From assembly GCF_017809215.1 (NCBI RefSeq), contig NZ_CP065424.1, forward strand, positions 2,078,001 to 2,142,000: 64,000 nt of DNA, read 5' to 3'. This document shows positions 1 through 9,968 of the stretch, one piece after another; within the stretch, counting starts at the first letter, position 1; every line of letters starts with the position of its first letter. Source of the DNA: Heyndrickxia oleronia. Its GTDB lineage: Bacteria; Bacillota; Bacilli; Bacillales; Bacillaceae_C. A program made the position numbers and the translations under genes. The notes beneath the pieces were generated by a model. That model was not told the origin of the DNA. It worked only from the letters and a program-made list of their open reading frames with translations, and did not search any database.

Positions 1-879
1 ATACATGGCAGGAGAGGGGCGAATTATACCCCATTATCTATTGTAGGTAGTACATTGCATCCTATACAGTATAGGTTACCTGTCGCAAGTGCACAGGTTA
101 AATCCTGTCTTCTTTTAGCTGCCTTGCAAACAGAGGGGGAAACGACAATTATAGAGCCAGCTTCTACGAGAGATCATACGGAAAGAATGATTAAACAATT
201 TGGTGGAAATCTAACCATTAATGAAAATACAATAAAGATTTCTGGAAAACAAAAATTAGTAGCATCAGATATTCAAGTTCCAGGGGATATTTCCTCTGCA
301 GCCTTCTTTATGGTTGCTGCAGCGATAGTGAATGAGAGTAAAGTAATTCTTGAAAACGTTGGTTTAAACCCGACTCGTACAGGAATTATTGAAGTCTTAC
401 AAAAAATGGGTGCATCCATTGATGTAAAAGAAAATACTTTGAGCAATTTCGAACCATCAGGTACAGTGACTGTAAAAACGAGTAATTTACAAGGAATCGA
501 AATCGGAGGTGAGTTGATTCCACGTCTGATCGATGAATTGCCAATCATTGCACTTTTAGCTACCCAAGCAAGTGGGAAAACTGTCATTAAAAATGCAGAA
601 GAATTGAAAGTAAAGGAAACGAATCGAATTGATGCGGTTGTAAAGGAATTGTCTATTCTTGGAGCAAAGATTGAAGCTACAGAGGACGGTATGATTATTT
701 ATGGGAAAACACCTCTAAAAGGTGGTAAAGTAAAAAGCTATGGAGATCATCGAATAGGGATGATGCTAAGTATTGCTGCCTTAATTTGCGAAGAAGATGT
801 ATATATCGAAGGAGCAGAAGCAGTCAGTGTTTCCTACCCGAATTTCTTTGAACATTTACATTATTTAACAAAAAAATAA
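1..879 (+). CDS. aroA: 5-enolpyruvylshikimate-3-phosphate synthase, 3' part
   Basis: The reading frame is open from the first base, so the gene begins upstream of the window; about 292 codons are present, roughly two thirds of the usual 430. The enzyme condenses shikimate-3-phosphate with phosphoenolpyruvate in the sixth step of the shikimate pathway, in the cytoplasm. Visible family signatures are NYTPLSI near the cut end, [29 protein letters not shown] and GDHRIGMM near the C-terminus, all in the expected order. A TTG at position 55 lies inside the conserved core and is not the true start. In Bacillus this gene (called aroE in B. subtilis) ends an aromatic amino-acid operon just ahead of ypiA, which fits here. 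Confidence 0.95.
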   Translation: MHGRRGANYTPLSIVGSTLHPIQYRLPVASAQVKSCLLLAALQTEGETTIIEPASTRDHTERMIKQFGGNLTINENTIKISGKQKLVASDIQVPGDISSAAFFMVAAAIVNESKVILENVGLNPTRTGIIEVLQKMGASIDVKENTLSNFEPSGTVTVKTSNLQGIEIGGELIPRLIDELPIIALLATQASGKTVIKNAEELKVKETNRIDAVVKELSILGAKIEATEDGMIIYGKTPLKGGKVKSYGDHRIGMMLSIAALICEEDVYIEGAEAVSVSYPNFFEHLHYLTKK

Positions 880-962
880 GAAAAAATCTACAGTTCATCC
901 TGTCATTTTCTCCTCCATCAAAACATAGCTTGTCTATATAGTTATTAGATGGAGGGGAAAGT

Positions 963-1850
963 ATGTATATCATAGATAATGCAGATATATACTCTGAAGA
1001 AGCAAAAGACATAAAGCAGCAATCATTTATTATTAAAAACAATAGCTTCCATTCAATTAAAGCAACTAAGATGAAATCATCATTGATGAAAATGAATGTA
1101 GCGTCATTTATCATGACACCTACACATGTGATGCTAGACGAAAAACTCCCCAACACCTCGTTTCCATTACTAAAACAGTACTTCATTAAAAATTTTCTTC
1201 AAGAAGGTTGTCATACGATTATAACGTCATTCGCCATTCAATATGAATTCCAATTTGATGAAGAACTACATAAAAAAAGAATAACATTACTCAATAGTCC
1301 TGTTGATTATTGTATTGCCATAAGACTACCATTAGAAAAACTATCAACTAGTTTGATTCGAAAGTGTAAAAAGGAAAAAATCGCCATCATTTTATTAGAA
1401 ATTCAAGATGAATCTACTATAAACGATATTCCATGGGGATGGATAAGAGAAGCAATGTTTCCTTATAATCCTATACTAGTACCAACTTTATTAACTAAAG
1501 AAGAGTCAAGAAGAAAATTGATCTTAAAACAATGGAATGATGTATTAGGAAAAGAGAAAATTCCGAAACTTTCTAAAGAATTGTTGCAAAAAACCCCAAT
1601 TTCAATAAAAGACTTAAAGAAATTTGGTTTATACCCTAAGAGAGGAGATTTACATGTTGGGGGAGAAATCAATTATAATCTTTATTTTAAAAACGGGATA
1701 GTTGCTGAACAGAGTAAGATTCTTTATGATAATAGTAGATTAGCGATTATGGTACACAAAGGGCGAGTAATTACTACGGCGAATCATGTGACATTTCGTC
1801 CAGGTTTCGGGGAAGAAATAATAATAAGAAGAACTTCCCTCTTTGTGTAA
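963..1850 (+). CDS. Uncharacterised protein between aroA and ypiA
   Basis: This 295-residue protein has a strong ribosome binding site (GGAGGGG seven bases before ATG). I do not recognise the family with certainty. The N-terminus (MYIIDNADIY...) and the C-terminus (a short beta-rich stretch with ITTANHVTF and RPGFGEEI) are reminiscent of the composite beta domain of amidohydrolase/dihydroorotase-fold proteins. I see none of the metal-binding HxH, Lys or Asp signatures of an active member, so a degenerate amidohydrolase-like protein is only a suggestion. It lies 83 bp after aroA and 14 bp before ypiA, so it is probably cotranscribed with ypiA. B. subtilis has no gene at this place. Composition is like its neighbours, with no sign of recent transfer. 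Confidence 0.75.
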   Translation: MYIIDNADIYSEEAKDIKQQSFIIKNNSFHSIKATKMKSSLMKMNVASFIMTPTHVMLDEKLPNTSFPLLKQYFIKNFLQEGCHTIITSFAIQYEFQFDEELHKKRITLLNSPVDYCIAIRLPLEKLSTSLIRKCKKEKIAIILLEIQDESTINDIPWGWIREAMFPYNPILVPTLLTKEESRRKLILKQWNDVLGKEKIPKLSKELLQKTPISIKDLKKFGLYPKRGDLHVGGEINYNLYFKNGIVAEQSKILYDNSRLAIMVHKGRVITTANHVTFRPGFGEEIIIRRTSLFV

Positions 1851-1864
1851 GAAAGGGAAAGAAA

Positions 1865-3136
1865 ATGAACATACACGAAAATATAGAGAAAATGATTCAG
1901 TTACTAGAAAATGGAGATATGGATAAAGCAAAGGATCTTTTTCTTAAAATAAAAAATTCAAATAATGATGAAGAAAAATATTTATTAGCTGAGGAATTAT
2001 TGCAATTAGGGTTTTTAAATGAAGCAAAGGAACTTTATGAACTATTACTTGTCTCATACCCAAATGAAGGTGAATTAAAAGTTTCATTAGCAGAAATACT
2101 CATTGAGATGGATAAGGAATCTGATGCAATTAGTTATTTAGATTCAATCCAAGAGGATGATCCTGATTATCCGCGAGCTTTACTAATTTTAGCGGATTTA
2201 TACCAAATGCAAGGATTAGTGGAAGTAAGTGAGAATAAACTACGTCAGGCAAAGCAGTTACTTCCAGACGAATCCATTATTGATTTCGCATTAGGGGAAC
2301 TCTATGCATCGGAGGGTAAAAATAATGAAGCGATAAAGTTCTATGAAGAGCTTCTTAATCAAGGAAAAACTTTAATTGCAGGTGTAGATATAAATGGACG
2401 TTTAGCTGAAGTACTGAGTTCAGCCGGAAAATTCGAAGAGGCGTTACCTTTCTTTGAACGAGCCGTTGAAGAAAATAATGAAATAAATACATTATTTGGT
2501 TATGCATTGACCGCCTATCAAGCAGGATTTTTCAAAAAGGCTATCGAATTATTTATACAATTGAGAGAAATGGATCCTGAATATCATTCACTTTATTTGT
2601 ATTTAGGAAAATGTTATGAAAGTGAAGAGGATCTAGAAAATGCGATGCAAGCTGTAAAATCTGGCATAGCAGTAGATGAATTTAATAAAGAATTATACCA
2701 ATTTGGTGGAAAGCTTGCGTTAAAGTTAGGAGATGAGTCGCTTGCTGAAGAATATTTTCGACAAGCACTTGTTTTAGATTCAGGTTATATTGATGCTGCT
2801 TTAACACTAAATAAGCTTCTTCTACATCAACAGCGTTATGAAGATGTCTTAGAAATTACATTGCAAATGGAAAAAGAAGGTGACATCGATCCACAATTAC
2901 ATTGGGATGCTGCAATCTCTTTCCAAGCTTTAGAACAATATCAGGATGCATTAAAACATTATCAGCAAGCATATAATGACTTAAAGAATCATTCAGAATT
3001 TTTAGCGGAATATGGTTACTTCTTAATGGAAGAAGGAAAAAGATCAGAAGCAATTGAAATTTTTCAAACACTTTTACACGATGATCCGTTAAATGAGGAA
3101 TGGATCTCACTCTTGGAACGACTAGAAGATCATTAA
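1865..3136 (+). CDS. ypiA: TPR-repeat protein YpiA
   Basis: This 423-residue soluble protein is built almost entirely of tetratricopeptide repeats; successive helical pairs with the small-residue/aromatic pattern (for example [38 protein letters not shown]) run from about residue 20 to 415. TPR proteins act as scaffolds for protein contacts; no enzymatic motif is visible. The start ATG follows AAGGGA with good spacing. In Bacillus, ypiA sits between aroA/aroE and ypiB-ypiF-qcrABC, exactly as here. The link to the bc complex is positional only; the role in the cell is not established from sequence. Confidence 0.88.
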   Translation: MNIHENIEKMIQLLENGDMDKAKDLFLKIKNSNNDEEKYLLAEELLQLGFLNEAKELYELLLVSYPNEGELKVSLAEILIEMDKESDAISYLDSIQEDDPDYPRALLILADLYQMQGLVEVSENKLRQAKQLLPDESIIDFALGELYASEGKNNEAIKFYEELLNQGKTLIAGVDINGRLAEVLSSAGKFEEALPFFERAVEENNEINTLFGYALTAYQAGFFKKAIELFIQLREMDPEYHSLYLYLGKCYESEEDLENAMQAVKSGIAVDEFNKELYQFGGKLALKLGDESLAEEYFRQALVLDSGYIDAALTLNKLLLHQQRYEDVLEITLQMEKEGDIDPQLHWDAAISFQALEQYQDALKHYQQAYNDLKNHSEFLAEYGYFLMEEGKRSEAIEIFQTLLHDDPLNEEWISLLERLEDH

Positions 3137-3170
3137 TCGCATATATTCATTATGCAGAGGAGGGATTACA

Positions 3171-3719
3171 TTGGCTGCCACCCCTGTATCTGTCAACGAG
3201 AAAAAAGATTTTATACGCTGGTTTTTGAATCATTATCAATTAAAGAGAAGGGAATCAGTCTGGATCTTAAATTATTTAATGAGTCATGACCAATTAATGG
3301 AAAAGGTTCATTTTGTCGAAGAAGCGCAATTTTGTCCTCGAGGATTAATTATGTCTACCCATTGTGTTGATAATGTACCATTCCGATTTTATAAAGAAAA
3401 TATTATGACTACTGATGCTGAAAAATCGTTCCATGATATTCGCTTAAATCGAGAGGAAGATATTTACATCCAGTTAAATTTCAAATCAGCTAATCTTTCT
3501 TATCAGTATGCCGCTGTGCTTGAAGAGAATCCTTTTATGCCAAATTTATTACGCATAAATGATGAAGATCGTATTGTTGCTGAAAAATTTTTACAGGAAA
3601 GTATACTAGGCTTTCAACGGGAAAAATTATTAAAGGAAATTGATGAAGCTCTTGATAACCTTGACTTAGATTCATTTAACAAATTAACAGAGCAGCTTAA
3701 ACAATTAAATGTCGACTAG
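3171..3719 (+). CDS. ypiB: UPF0302-family protein YpiB with IDEAL domain
   Basis: This 182-residue protein starts at TTG, eight bases after AGGAGGG; no in-frame ATG lies near that ribosome binding site. The N-terminal about 110 residues match what I know of the UPF0302 (YpiB) family. The C-terminal 30 residues ([22 protein letters not shown]) have the IDEAL motif pattern found in several small Bacillus proteins. It lies 34 bp downstream of ypiA and is followed by a clear terminator, so it probably ends that transcript. The molecular function is unknown; an adaptor or regulatory role is inferred from the IDEAL domain. Confidence 0.88.
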   Translation: MAATPVSVNEKKDFIRWFLNHYQLKRRESVWILNYLMSHDQLMEKVHFVEEAQFCPRGLIMSTHCVDNVPFRFYKENIMTTDAEKSFHDIRLNREEDIYIQLNFKSANLSYQYAAVLEENPFMPNLLRINDEDRIVAEKFLQESILGFQREKLLKEIDEALDNLDLDSFNKLTEQLKQLNVD

Positions 3720-3724
3720 TTTCT

Positions 3725-3750
3725 CCTCTTGCTCCTGCAAGAGGCTTTTT
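3725..3750 (+). terminator. Rho-independent terminator after ypiB
   Basis: An 8-bp perfect stem CCTCTTGC/GCAAGAGG with a 4-base loop is followed by CTTTTTCT, a few bases after the ypiB stop codon. Confidence 0.85.
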
Positions 3751-3922
3751 CTTGAAAGATAAATGATTGTTTAGAGAACAGGATTTCATTTATAATATTA
3801 AGTGCTAACGTTTGCAGATGCACTTTTCTTATTAAATTTAGACAATAGCTATTAGAAAAGATGTACTTTATTTTGCATGTTCTGTAAAAGGTTTTGTAAT
3901 AATATATTTTAGGAGTGTTTAT

Positions 3923-4384
3923 ATGAAGTGGAATGGAAATGATATAGAAACCTATTTAAAGGAGAAGCAGTTTATTGATACTGCAGTCGTCCCCTTATTG
4001 CCAATTGCAATTGGGTCAGAAATGAAACAAGCAGCTTCACAAGGTGAATTCATTGAGCTTTTATCCTTACATTTAGAAAGGCAATTTAAAGGAAGATTGC
4101 TTCTGTTTCCAGCTTTTACGTATTTAAATACATTGGAAGATCATCAAAAAATGGACATGCTTCAAAATTGGGAGGTGAAATTGAAAGAAAGTGGTTTTTC
4201 CCATATCTTTTATTTAACTTCCGATATCTCATGGAGGGAGCAAGATAAAACGGAGGGAAAATTGATCTGGATACCGTCTGTCCCTCTTGAACATATGGAA
4301 GAACAATATAAACATTCCATTTTAGAGGATCAAGTAAAACAATTAATTAATATTATTGTTCAACAATGGCAAACTATAAAATAA
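3923..4384 (+). CDS. ypiF: DUF2487-family protein YpiF
   Basis: This 153-residue soluble protein starts at ATG after TAGGAG. Sequence and place (directly ahead of qcrA) agree with YpiF of B. subtilis, a DUF2487 member of unknown function. No transmembrane segment, metal site or enzymatic motif is evident. The 203 bp upstream hold the ypiB terminator and an AT-rich stretch that probably carries its promoter. The qcrA gene begins 155 bp later, so qcr may have its own promoter. Confidence 0.82.
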   Translation: MKWNGNDIETYLKEKQFIDTAVVPLLPIAIGSEMKQAASQGEFIELLSLHLERQFKGRLLLFPAFTYLNTLEDHQKMDMLQNWEVKLKESGFSHIFYLTSDISWREQDKTEGKLIWIPSVPLEHMEEQYKHSILEDQVKQLINIIVQQWQTIK

Positions 4385-4538
4385 TTCGGATATTCGTCAC
4401 ATTGTTGACATGTTTTTAAAGTTGTGACATATTGACCTAGTTGAAAGATTGATATATCATGGTTATGTCCTAGTTTGTATTTGTGCGTATTTTATTAATG
4501 TCCATTGGACTTACCTTACTGTTAGAGGGGGGAAAAGG

Positions 4539-5048
4539 ATGAGCAAGAATCCTGTAACAAGACGTCAATTCCTTAGCTACACACTTACAGGTGTAGGAGG
4601 GTTTATGGCAGCTGGAATTTTAATGCCAATGGTTCGTTTTGCAGTAGACCCAGTTCTACAGCATAGAGGTGCTGGTGAGTTTCACGCTACACCAAAAAAA
4701 GTAGCTGAACTGACAAATGAACCACAACGTGTCGTGTTTAAATACGAACAAGTGGATGCATGGTATAAGTCAGATGTGGAACAAACAGCATGGGTTTATA
4801 AAGATGATAAGGGCGAAATCATCGCATTATCACCTATTTGTAAGCATTTAGGCTGTAACGTAACATGGGGCGAAAACAAACAACATCCACATCAATTCTA
4901 TTGTCCTTGTCATGGTGGACGCTATGAGCTAAATGGCAAAAACGTCCCTGGTACACCACCGTCTGCACCATTGGATGCGTATCCAACAAAAGTTAAAGAT
5001 GGTTACTTGTACTTAGGAAAACCGAAAGAAAATCCATTTGTAAAGTAA
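4539..5048 (+). CDS. qcrA: Menaquinol:cytochrome c reductase, Rieske iron-sulfur subunit
   Basis: The ATG at 4539 is preceded by GGGGGGAAAAGG and gives the expected 169-residue protein; an upstream extension of the frame to 4449 lacks a ribosome binding site. The N-terminus has a twin-Arg motif (RRQFLSY, residues 8-14) followed by a hydrophobic anchor, as in Tat-exported Rieske proteins. The [2Fe-2S] site is complete: box I CKHLGC (C101, H103, C106) and box II CPCHGG (C122, C124, H125). The subunit passes electrons from menaquinol to the cytochrome c domain of QcrC on the outer face of the membrane. It is followed by qcrB after 14 bp. Confidence 0.97.
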   Translation: MSKNPVTRRQFLSYTLTGVGGFMAAGILMPMVRFAVDPVLQHRGAGEFHATPKKVAELTNEPQRVVFKYEQVDAWYKSDVEQTAWVYKDDKGEIIALSPICKHLGCNVTWGENKQHPHQFYCPCHGGRYELNGKNVPGTPPSAPLDAYPTKVKDGYLYLGKPKENPFVK

Positions 5049-5062
5049 AGGAGGCGTAATCA

Positions 5063-5737
5063 TTGCTTAATAAAATCTATGATTGGGTAGATGAGCGCTT
5101 AGATATTACGCCTTTATGGCGAGATATCGCTGATCATGAAGTACCAGAACATGTAAACCCGGCGCATCATTTTTCAGCGTTTGTTTACTGCTTTGGTGGA
5201 TTAACCTTCTTCATTACGGTAATCCAAATTTTATCTGGTATGTTTTTAACAATGTATTATGTACCGGATATTAAGAACGCTTGGGAGTCTGTTTACTATC
5301 TTCAAAATGAAGTAGCATTCGGTCAAATTGTTCGTGGTATGCACCATTGGGGAGCAAGTTTAGTTATTGTTATGATTTTCTTACATACACTTCGTGTTTT
5401 CTTCCAAGGCGCGTACAAAAAACCTCGTGAGTTAAACTGGATTGTTGGGGTACTTATTTTATTTGTTATGCTTGGTTTAGGATTAACTGGTTACCTATTA
5501 CCTTGGGATATGAAAGCGTTATTTGCGACAAAAGTTACATTGCAAATTGCTGATTCAGTACCATTAATAGGGCCATATGCGAAAGAACTACTTTCAGGAC
5601 ATCCGGATATTGTTGGTGCACAAACATTGACACGTTTCTTTGCGATTCACGTGTTCTTCTTGCCAGCAGTATTATTAGGATTAATGGCTGCCCATTTCCT
5701 AATGATCCGTAAACAAGGTATTTCTGGACCATTGTAA
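5063..5737 (+). CDS. qcrB: Menaquinol:cytochrome c reductase, cytochrome b subunit
   Basis: This 224-residue integral membrane protein of the b6 type starts with TTG eight bases after AAAGGAGG. Four hydrophobic segments are visible. The two pairs of heme-ligand histidines lie in GMHHWGASLVIVMIFLHTLR and FAIHVFFLPAVLLGLMAAHF. The length equals a cytochrome b6 rather than a full cytochrome b; the missing C-terminal helices are supplied by QcrC. It is the quinol-oxidising core of the bc complex. Spacing to qcrA and qcrC supports a three-gene operon. Confidence 0.97.
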   Translation: MLNKIYDWVDERLDITPLWRDIADHEVPEHVNPAHHFSAFVYCFGGLTFFITVIQILSGMFLTMYYVPDIKNAWESVYYLQNEVAFGQIVRGMHHWGASLVIVMIFLHTLRVFFQGAYKKPRELNWIVGVLILFVMLGLGLTGYLLPWDMKALFATKVTLQIADSVPLIGPYAKELLSGHPDIVGAQTLTRFFAIHVFFLPAVLLGLMAAHFLMIRKQGISGPL

Positions 5738-5803
5738 AATTAATTTCGCTATAATAATTGATTTAAGAAATTTTTGACTCTTTATAAGAAGGAGGGGGAC
5801 ATA

Positions 5804-6574
5804 ATGCATCGTGGAAAAGGGATGAAATTTGTAGGGGATTCACGTGTTCTTGACCCTTCGGTTCGTAAAAAAATGGGCCCTAAGGACTATTCGGAATATC
5901 CAGGGAAAACAGAAGCCTTTTGGCCAAACTTCCTATTAAAGGAATGGATGGTCGGTGCCGTATTCTTAGTTGGATTTTTATGCCTAACTGCTGCACATCC
6001 AGCACCATTAGAGCGTATTGCTGACCCAGCTGATGCAGGTTATATTCCAATGCCTGACTGGTATTTCTTATTCCTTTATCAAATGTTGAAATATTCCTAT
6101 GCGTCAGGTCCATATAATATCATTGGACTAATTATTCCTGGTATTGCATTTGTAGGATTACTTTTAGCTCCATTTATTGATCGTGGACCACATAGACGTC
6201 CATTGAAACGTCCGTTAGCAACTGGATTTATGCTATTATCCATTGCAGCAGTCTTCTATTTAACTTGGGAAGCTGCGGCTCACCATGATTGGGAAAAAGC
6301 GGCTGAGCAAGGGAAAATTGTCGCGAAAGCAGATATTGATAAATCTTCAGAAGGCTACCAAATTATTTCTAAACAATCATGTATTACATGTCATGGAGAA
6401 AACCTTGTTGGTAGCCCTGCAGCTCCATCATTAATTGGTACTGGTTTAAGTGCTGATGAAGTTGCAAAAATTGCTAAAGAAGGTAAAGGCAATATGCCAG
6501 CTAATCAATTTAAAGGTTCTGACGATGAATTGAAAAAGCTATCTGAATTTATTTCAGGGTTAAAAGCTGAATAA
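5804..6574 (+). CDS. qcrC: Menaquinol:cytochrome c reductase, subunit IV-cytochrome c fusion
   Basis: The start ATG follows AAGGAGGGGG; the frame continues upstream to 5774 but without a ribosome binding site. The 256-residue product joins a subunit IV-like part (three hydrophobic segments, with PDWYFLFLYQ at the quinol site) to a C-terminal cytochrome c domain with one heme site, CITCH (C193, C196, H197), and a likely axial Met in GNMPANQF. This fusion is typical of Bacillus bc complexes. A terminator follows at once, closing the qcr operon. Confidence 0.97.
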   Translation: MHRGKGMKFVGDSRVLDPSVRKKMGPKDYSEYPGKTEAFWPNFLLKEWMVGAVFLVGFLCLTAAHPAPLERIADPADAGYIPMPDWYFLFLYQMLKYSYASGPYNIIGLIIPGIAFVGLLLAPFIDRGPHRRPLKRPLATGFMLLSIAAVFYLTWEAAAHHDWEKAAEQGKIVAKADIDKSSEGYQIISKQSCITCHGENLVGSPAAPSLIGTGLSADEVAKIAKEGKGNMPANQFKGSDDELKKLSEFISGLKAE

Positions 6575-6585
6575 TAGAAAGAGAT

Positions 6586-6615
6586 AAAGCTGGCGTTTTT
6601 GCCAGCTTTTCTTTC
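6586..6615 (+). terminator. Rho-independent terminator after qcrC
   Basis: A 9-bp stem AAAGCTGGC/GCCAGCTTT with a GTTTTT loop is followed by a T-rich run. Confidence 0.85.
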
Positions 6616-6657
6616 TATTTCAAGTCATTTGGGGAGTGAGAGGAAAGGCGGTACGTA

Positions 6658-7251
6658 ATGAAGTTATTATATCCAATATTAGCGAATCGGTATATTTTGT
6701 GGGTGTTATTAATCGTAAATTTATTAGGGACAATTTATGGATATATATGGTATAAACCTCAATTTGATGTCACACCGACAATATTCCTTCCTTTTGTACC
6801 TGATAGCCCTACAGCTAGTTTGTTTTTCACTCTTGTATTATTTGCGTTTTTATTGAAAAAAAATTGGCCGATCATTGAAGCTTTAGCAATCGTTACTTTA
6901 TTTAAATATGGGGTTTGGGCCGTAGTCATGAACATTTTAACTTTAATTGTGACTGGCGAATTGCCATGGCAAGGGTATATGCTAATTATGTCACATGGAG
7001 CTATGGCAATAGAAGGGATATTATATTCTCCTTTTTATCGAATAAAGCTTAAACATATTATAATAGTAGCTATCTGGACTTTACATAATGATGTAATTGA
7101 CTACGTATTTATGCAATATCCGAAATACGGTGCGTTGGCAATCTATGTTCGGGAAATTGGATATTTTACGTTCTGGTTAAGCATATTATCGTTAGCAATC
7201 GGCTATTATTTCTCCGTTCGGAAAAATAGTCTTAAATTAACGATCTATTAA
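6658..7251 (+). CDS. ypjA: DUF1405 membrane protein YpjA
   Basis: This 197-residue protein has about five to six hydrophobic segments and no catalytic motif that I recognise. The position directly after qcrABC and before ypjB, and the sequence type (DUF1405), match YpjA of B. subtilis. The start ATG is preceded by a weak purine-rich stretch (AAAGGCGG) about seven bases upstream. Function unknown; it is an inner-membrane protein by composition. Confidence 0.87.
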   Translation: MKLLYPILANRYILWVLLIVNLLGTIYGYIWYKPQFDVTPTIFLPFVPDSPTASLFFTLVLFAFLLKKNWPIIEALAIVTLFKYGVWAVVMNILTLIVTGELPWQGYMLIMSHGAMAIEGILYSPFYRIKLKHIIIVAIWTLHNDVIDYVFMQYPKYGALAIYVREIGYFTFWLSILSLAIGYYFSVRKNSLKLTIY

Positions 7252-7327
7252 TTAGTCCTATTTAAAATCAGGTCTATTCTTGTCCATCTTCTCATACACT
7301 TTATTAGTAGTTTGAGGAGGGACAAGG

Positions 7328-8110
7328 ATGAAAAAAATATTAATCCTTCTATTTTCGCTCGTTTTTTTTACTTCAACTCATGTTCATGCAACGGTAACTT
7401 CACCATTAGATAGGTTAGATAAAATTGCTGATGAAGCTTTACAAATGACAAAGATTGGCCGGTTTGAAGCGGCTAAAAAATTTCTTGAACAATTTCAAGA
7501 CCAATTTATTGAAGAGACATCCTACGGCTCGATATTAACAATGGATGAATTAAAAATAGTCATGATGTCATATAATGATGCTATTCGTGCAATAAATAAA
7601 GTAAGTTCAGAATCTAGAGAAAAAATTGATAAAGTAACTACGTTCCGATTAGTGATTGATGCAATTAATTCTCACTATCAACCAATGTGGACAGAGTTAC
7701 AGGAGCCAATTATGGGGGCATTTTCTCAAATCAAGGAAGCGGCTAAAGAGAAGGACCGAATGGCATATGAAGCAGCACTTACTATGTTTTTAGAAAAATA
7801 TTCATTAATTCAACCAAGTTTAAAAGTGGATTTGTCTTTAGAAAAATTAGAAAAGTTAGATTCTGATATTTCCTTCATTGATAAGTTTAGAAATCGAATT
7901 ATTGAAGATGACACACAGTTAGTACAATTAGATATTATAGAGTCGGATTTACAACATATTTTCGATAAATTATCTGAGGATGAAACAGATCCTTCATTAT
8001 GGTGGGTGATTATTACAACAGGTAGTATTATTGTTATGACATTATCGTATGTTGGCTGGAGAAAATACAGAGGAGAAAAACATACGAAGCAAAAAGAGCA
8101 TTATGATTGA
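7328..8110 (+). CDS. ypjB: Sporulation-associated membrane protein YpjB
   Basis: The 260-residue product begins with a signal peptide (KKILILLFSLVFFTSTHVHA, cleavage likely after A22). It continues with a helical extracytoplasmic domain of about 200 residues and ends with one transmembrane helix (about residues 225-245) and a short basic cytoplasmic tail. This layout and the gene position match YpjB, annotated as a sporulation protein in Bacillus. The ribosome binding site GAGGAGGGA precedes ATG by six bases. The biochemical role is unknown. Confidence 0.87.
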   Translation: MKKILILLFSLVFFTSTHVHATVTSPLDRLDKIADEALQMTKIGRFEAAKKFLEQFQDQFIEETSYGSILTMDELKIVMMSYNDAIRAINKVSSESREKIDKVTTFRLVIDAINSHYQPMWTELQEPIMGAFSQIKEAAKEKDRMAYEAALTMFLEKYSLIQPSLKVDLSLEKLEKLDSDISFIDKFRNRIIEDDTQLVQLDIIESDLQHIFDKLSEDETDPSLWWVIITTGSIIVMTLSYVGWRKYRGEKHTKQKEHYD

Positions 8111-8168
8111 CCATTTCACCTGAATTGAATAAAATAATAGTAATATCATCGAGATATGGAGGAAACCA

Positions 8169-8840
8169 ATGCAGTTTATTATTTACTATATTATTATTGC
8201 TCTTATTCCGATTTGGGCGCAGGTTAAAGTACAAAGAACTTTTAAGAAATATGCGGAAGTTCCAAATACTACTGGTATGAATGGAGCAGAAGTAGCTAGA
8301 AGAATTTTAGACGAAAATGGTTTATACAATGTAAAAGTGGTTGAACATAGTGGCTTTTTGAGTGATCATTATAATCCGATGACGAAAACGGTAAATTTAT
8401 CTTCTTCAAACTATCATGGCAATTCTGTTGCTGGAGCGGCTGTTGCAGCCCATGAAGTTGGTCATGCTATTCAAGATAAAGAGAGCTATGGTCCATTAAG
8501 ATTTCGCCACTCCCTTGTCCCTGTAGCAAATATTAGTTCAAATGCTTCTTGGATTTTCATTATTATTGGATTACTCGCTAGTCAAACTTTTCTTCTAATT
8601 GGGATTGTTTTAATGGCTTTAGGGGTTTTATTTCAATTAGTCACACTCCCTGTAGAATTTAACGCCTCGTCAAGAGCAATGGATCAAGTTGTCTCATTAG
8701 GCATAATTAATAATCAGGAAGAGCATGATGCAAGAAAGGTGCTTAATGCTGCTGCATTAACATATGTAGCTGCTGCAGCTGTTGCAGTTCTTGAACTGTT
8801 AAGGTTGATCTTAATTTTTACAAATAGAAGTGATGATTAA
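8169..8840 (+). CDS. YugP-family zinc metallopeptidase
   Basis: This 223-residue membrane protein has the gluzincin-type zinc site HEVGH at residues 95-99. It starts with an N-terminal hydrophobic segment and has two to three more in the C-terminal half, the layout of the YugP neutral zinc metallopeptidase family. The active site is predicted next to the membrane; natural substrates are not known. Start ATG follows ATGGAGG. It lies 58 bp after ypjB and ends at a bidirectional terminator shared with the converging YitT-family gene. B. subtilis yugP is at another locus, so I leave the symbol empty. Confidence 0.88.
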   Translation: MQFIIYYIIIALIPIWAQVKVQRTFKKYAEVPNTTGMNGAEVARRILDENGLYNVKVVEHSGFLSDHYNPMTKTVNLSSSNYHGNSVAGAAVAAHEVGHAIQDKESYGPLRFRHSLVPVANISSNASWIFIIIGLLASQTFLLIGIVLMALGVLFQLVTLPVEFNASSRAMDQVVSLGIINNQEEHDARKVLNAAALTYVAAAAVAVLELLRLILIFTNRSDD

Positions 8841-8842
8841 GA

Positions 8843-8875
8843 AAAGGAAGGCATGATAACATGCCTTCCTTTTTA
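8843..8875. terminator. Bidirectional terminator between the YugP-type and YitT-type genes
   Basis: AAGGAAGGCATG and CATGCCTTCCTT form a perfect 12-bp stem with a 4-base loop, with A-rich sequence before and T-rich sequence after. It therefore serves both converging genes. Confidence 0.9.
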
Positions 8876-8893
8876 TACTTTGTGGAAATGTAT

Positions 8894-9766
8894 TTATACT
8901 TCAATGGGTTTCTTATTTTCGTCTAGAGTAAACCCTTCTCCTAATACATCATGAACAATTGTAACGGAAACGAATGCATGTGGATCTACGGCATTTATCA
9001 ATCCTTTTAAACGGACGACTTCATTTTTACCTACGACACAATAAAGTACATCTTTTTCTTCCTTTGTGTAGGAACCTCGCCCTTGTAGAACTGTTACTCC
9101 TCTTTCCATATCATTCATAATTAAATTAGCAATTTCATCATGCTTTGGTGAAATAATTAATGCTCCTCTTGCGGTATAAGCACCTTCCTGCATAAAGTCG
9201 ATTACTCTTGCACCAACAAATACAGCGACTAGTGTATACATGGCTTCACGATAATTTAAATAGGTCAATAGGGAAAGAGTGATGACACATGCATCAAATA
9301 TGAACATCGTTCTACCCATGGCTAATCCTTTATATTTAAATATTAATCGTGCAATAATATCAACGCCACCTGTTGTACCACCATTACGGAAAATAATCCC
9401 TAAGCCAATACCAATAAATACTCCAGCAAATAAAGCGGCAAGAAACATATCATGCTCAAGTGGAATATTTAAATGTTTTCTTTGGAAGATCCATAGAAAT
9501 ATGGATGTTGCAATTGTTCCAATCACCGTATAAATAAATTCTCTTTTCCCAAGTAATTTCCAACCGATAATAAATACCGGGATGTTTAACACTAAGTTTG
9601 AATAGGAAGGATCTATGTTAAAAAGGGCATATAATAGCAGGTTAATACCGGTAAATCCACCTTCAGCAAGGTTATTTTGCATATTAAAGTGATAGATACC
9701 AAATGAAAAAATAGCAGAGCCTAATAGAATAAATAAAATATTTTTTATTTTTAAACCACGAAGCAT
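8894..9766 (-). CDS. YitT-family membrane protein (YpjC-like)
   Basis: This 290-residue protein has a YitT/DUF161 membrane part: five to six hydrophobic segments over about 200 residues with the GGTTGGVDIIARL signature. It ends with a DUF2179 domain (from about residue 215, with GVTVLQGRGSYT and KEEKDVLYCVV). The domain pair is typical of the five to six YitT paralogues in Bacillus. The place between ypjB and the mazG-like gene corresponds to ypjC in B. subtilis. The ribosome binding site is AGGAGG on the reverse strand. A transporter or membrane-sensor role has been proposed for the family but the substrate is unknown. Confidence 0.88.
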   Translation of the reverse strand: MLRGLKIKNILFILLGSAIFSFGIYHFNMQNNLAEGGFTGINLLLYALFNIDPSYSNLVLNIPVFIIGWKLLGKREFIYTVIGTIATSIFLWIFQRKHLNIPLEHDMFLAALFAGVFIGIGLGIIFRNGGTTGGVDIIARLIFKYKGLAMGRTMFIFDACVITLSLLTYLNYREAMYTLVAVFVGARVIDFMQEGAYTARGALIISPKHDEIANLIMNDMERGVTVLQGRGSYTKEEKDVLYCVVGKNEVVRLKGLINAVDPHAFVSVTIVHDVLGEGFTLDENKKPIEV

Positions 9767-9968
9767 GTTGTTTCCTCCTGTCCTTTTGAGTATAGATTGT
9801 CCAAGTTATTCAAGAAAAAGTTAATAAAATCAAAATTAGCACAACGTTCTCATTATATAAAACGGATTTACAACTGGCAATGCTTGGTTCTAGAATAAAT
9901 TAAAACATTTGTAAAAATTTTTTGTTTTAGCTAACATGAAGAGAGAAATAAGTGAGGTGTAATTGATA

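Noticed and set aside
4449..4538. Longer N-terminus for QcrA
   Set aside because: It would place the Tat motif internally and has no ribosome binding site; the ATG at 4539 has both in the expected place.
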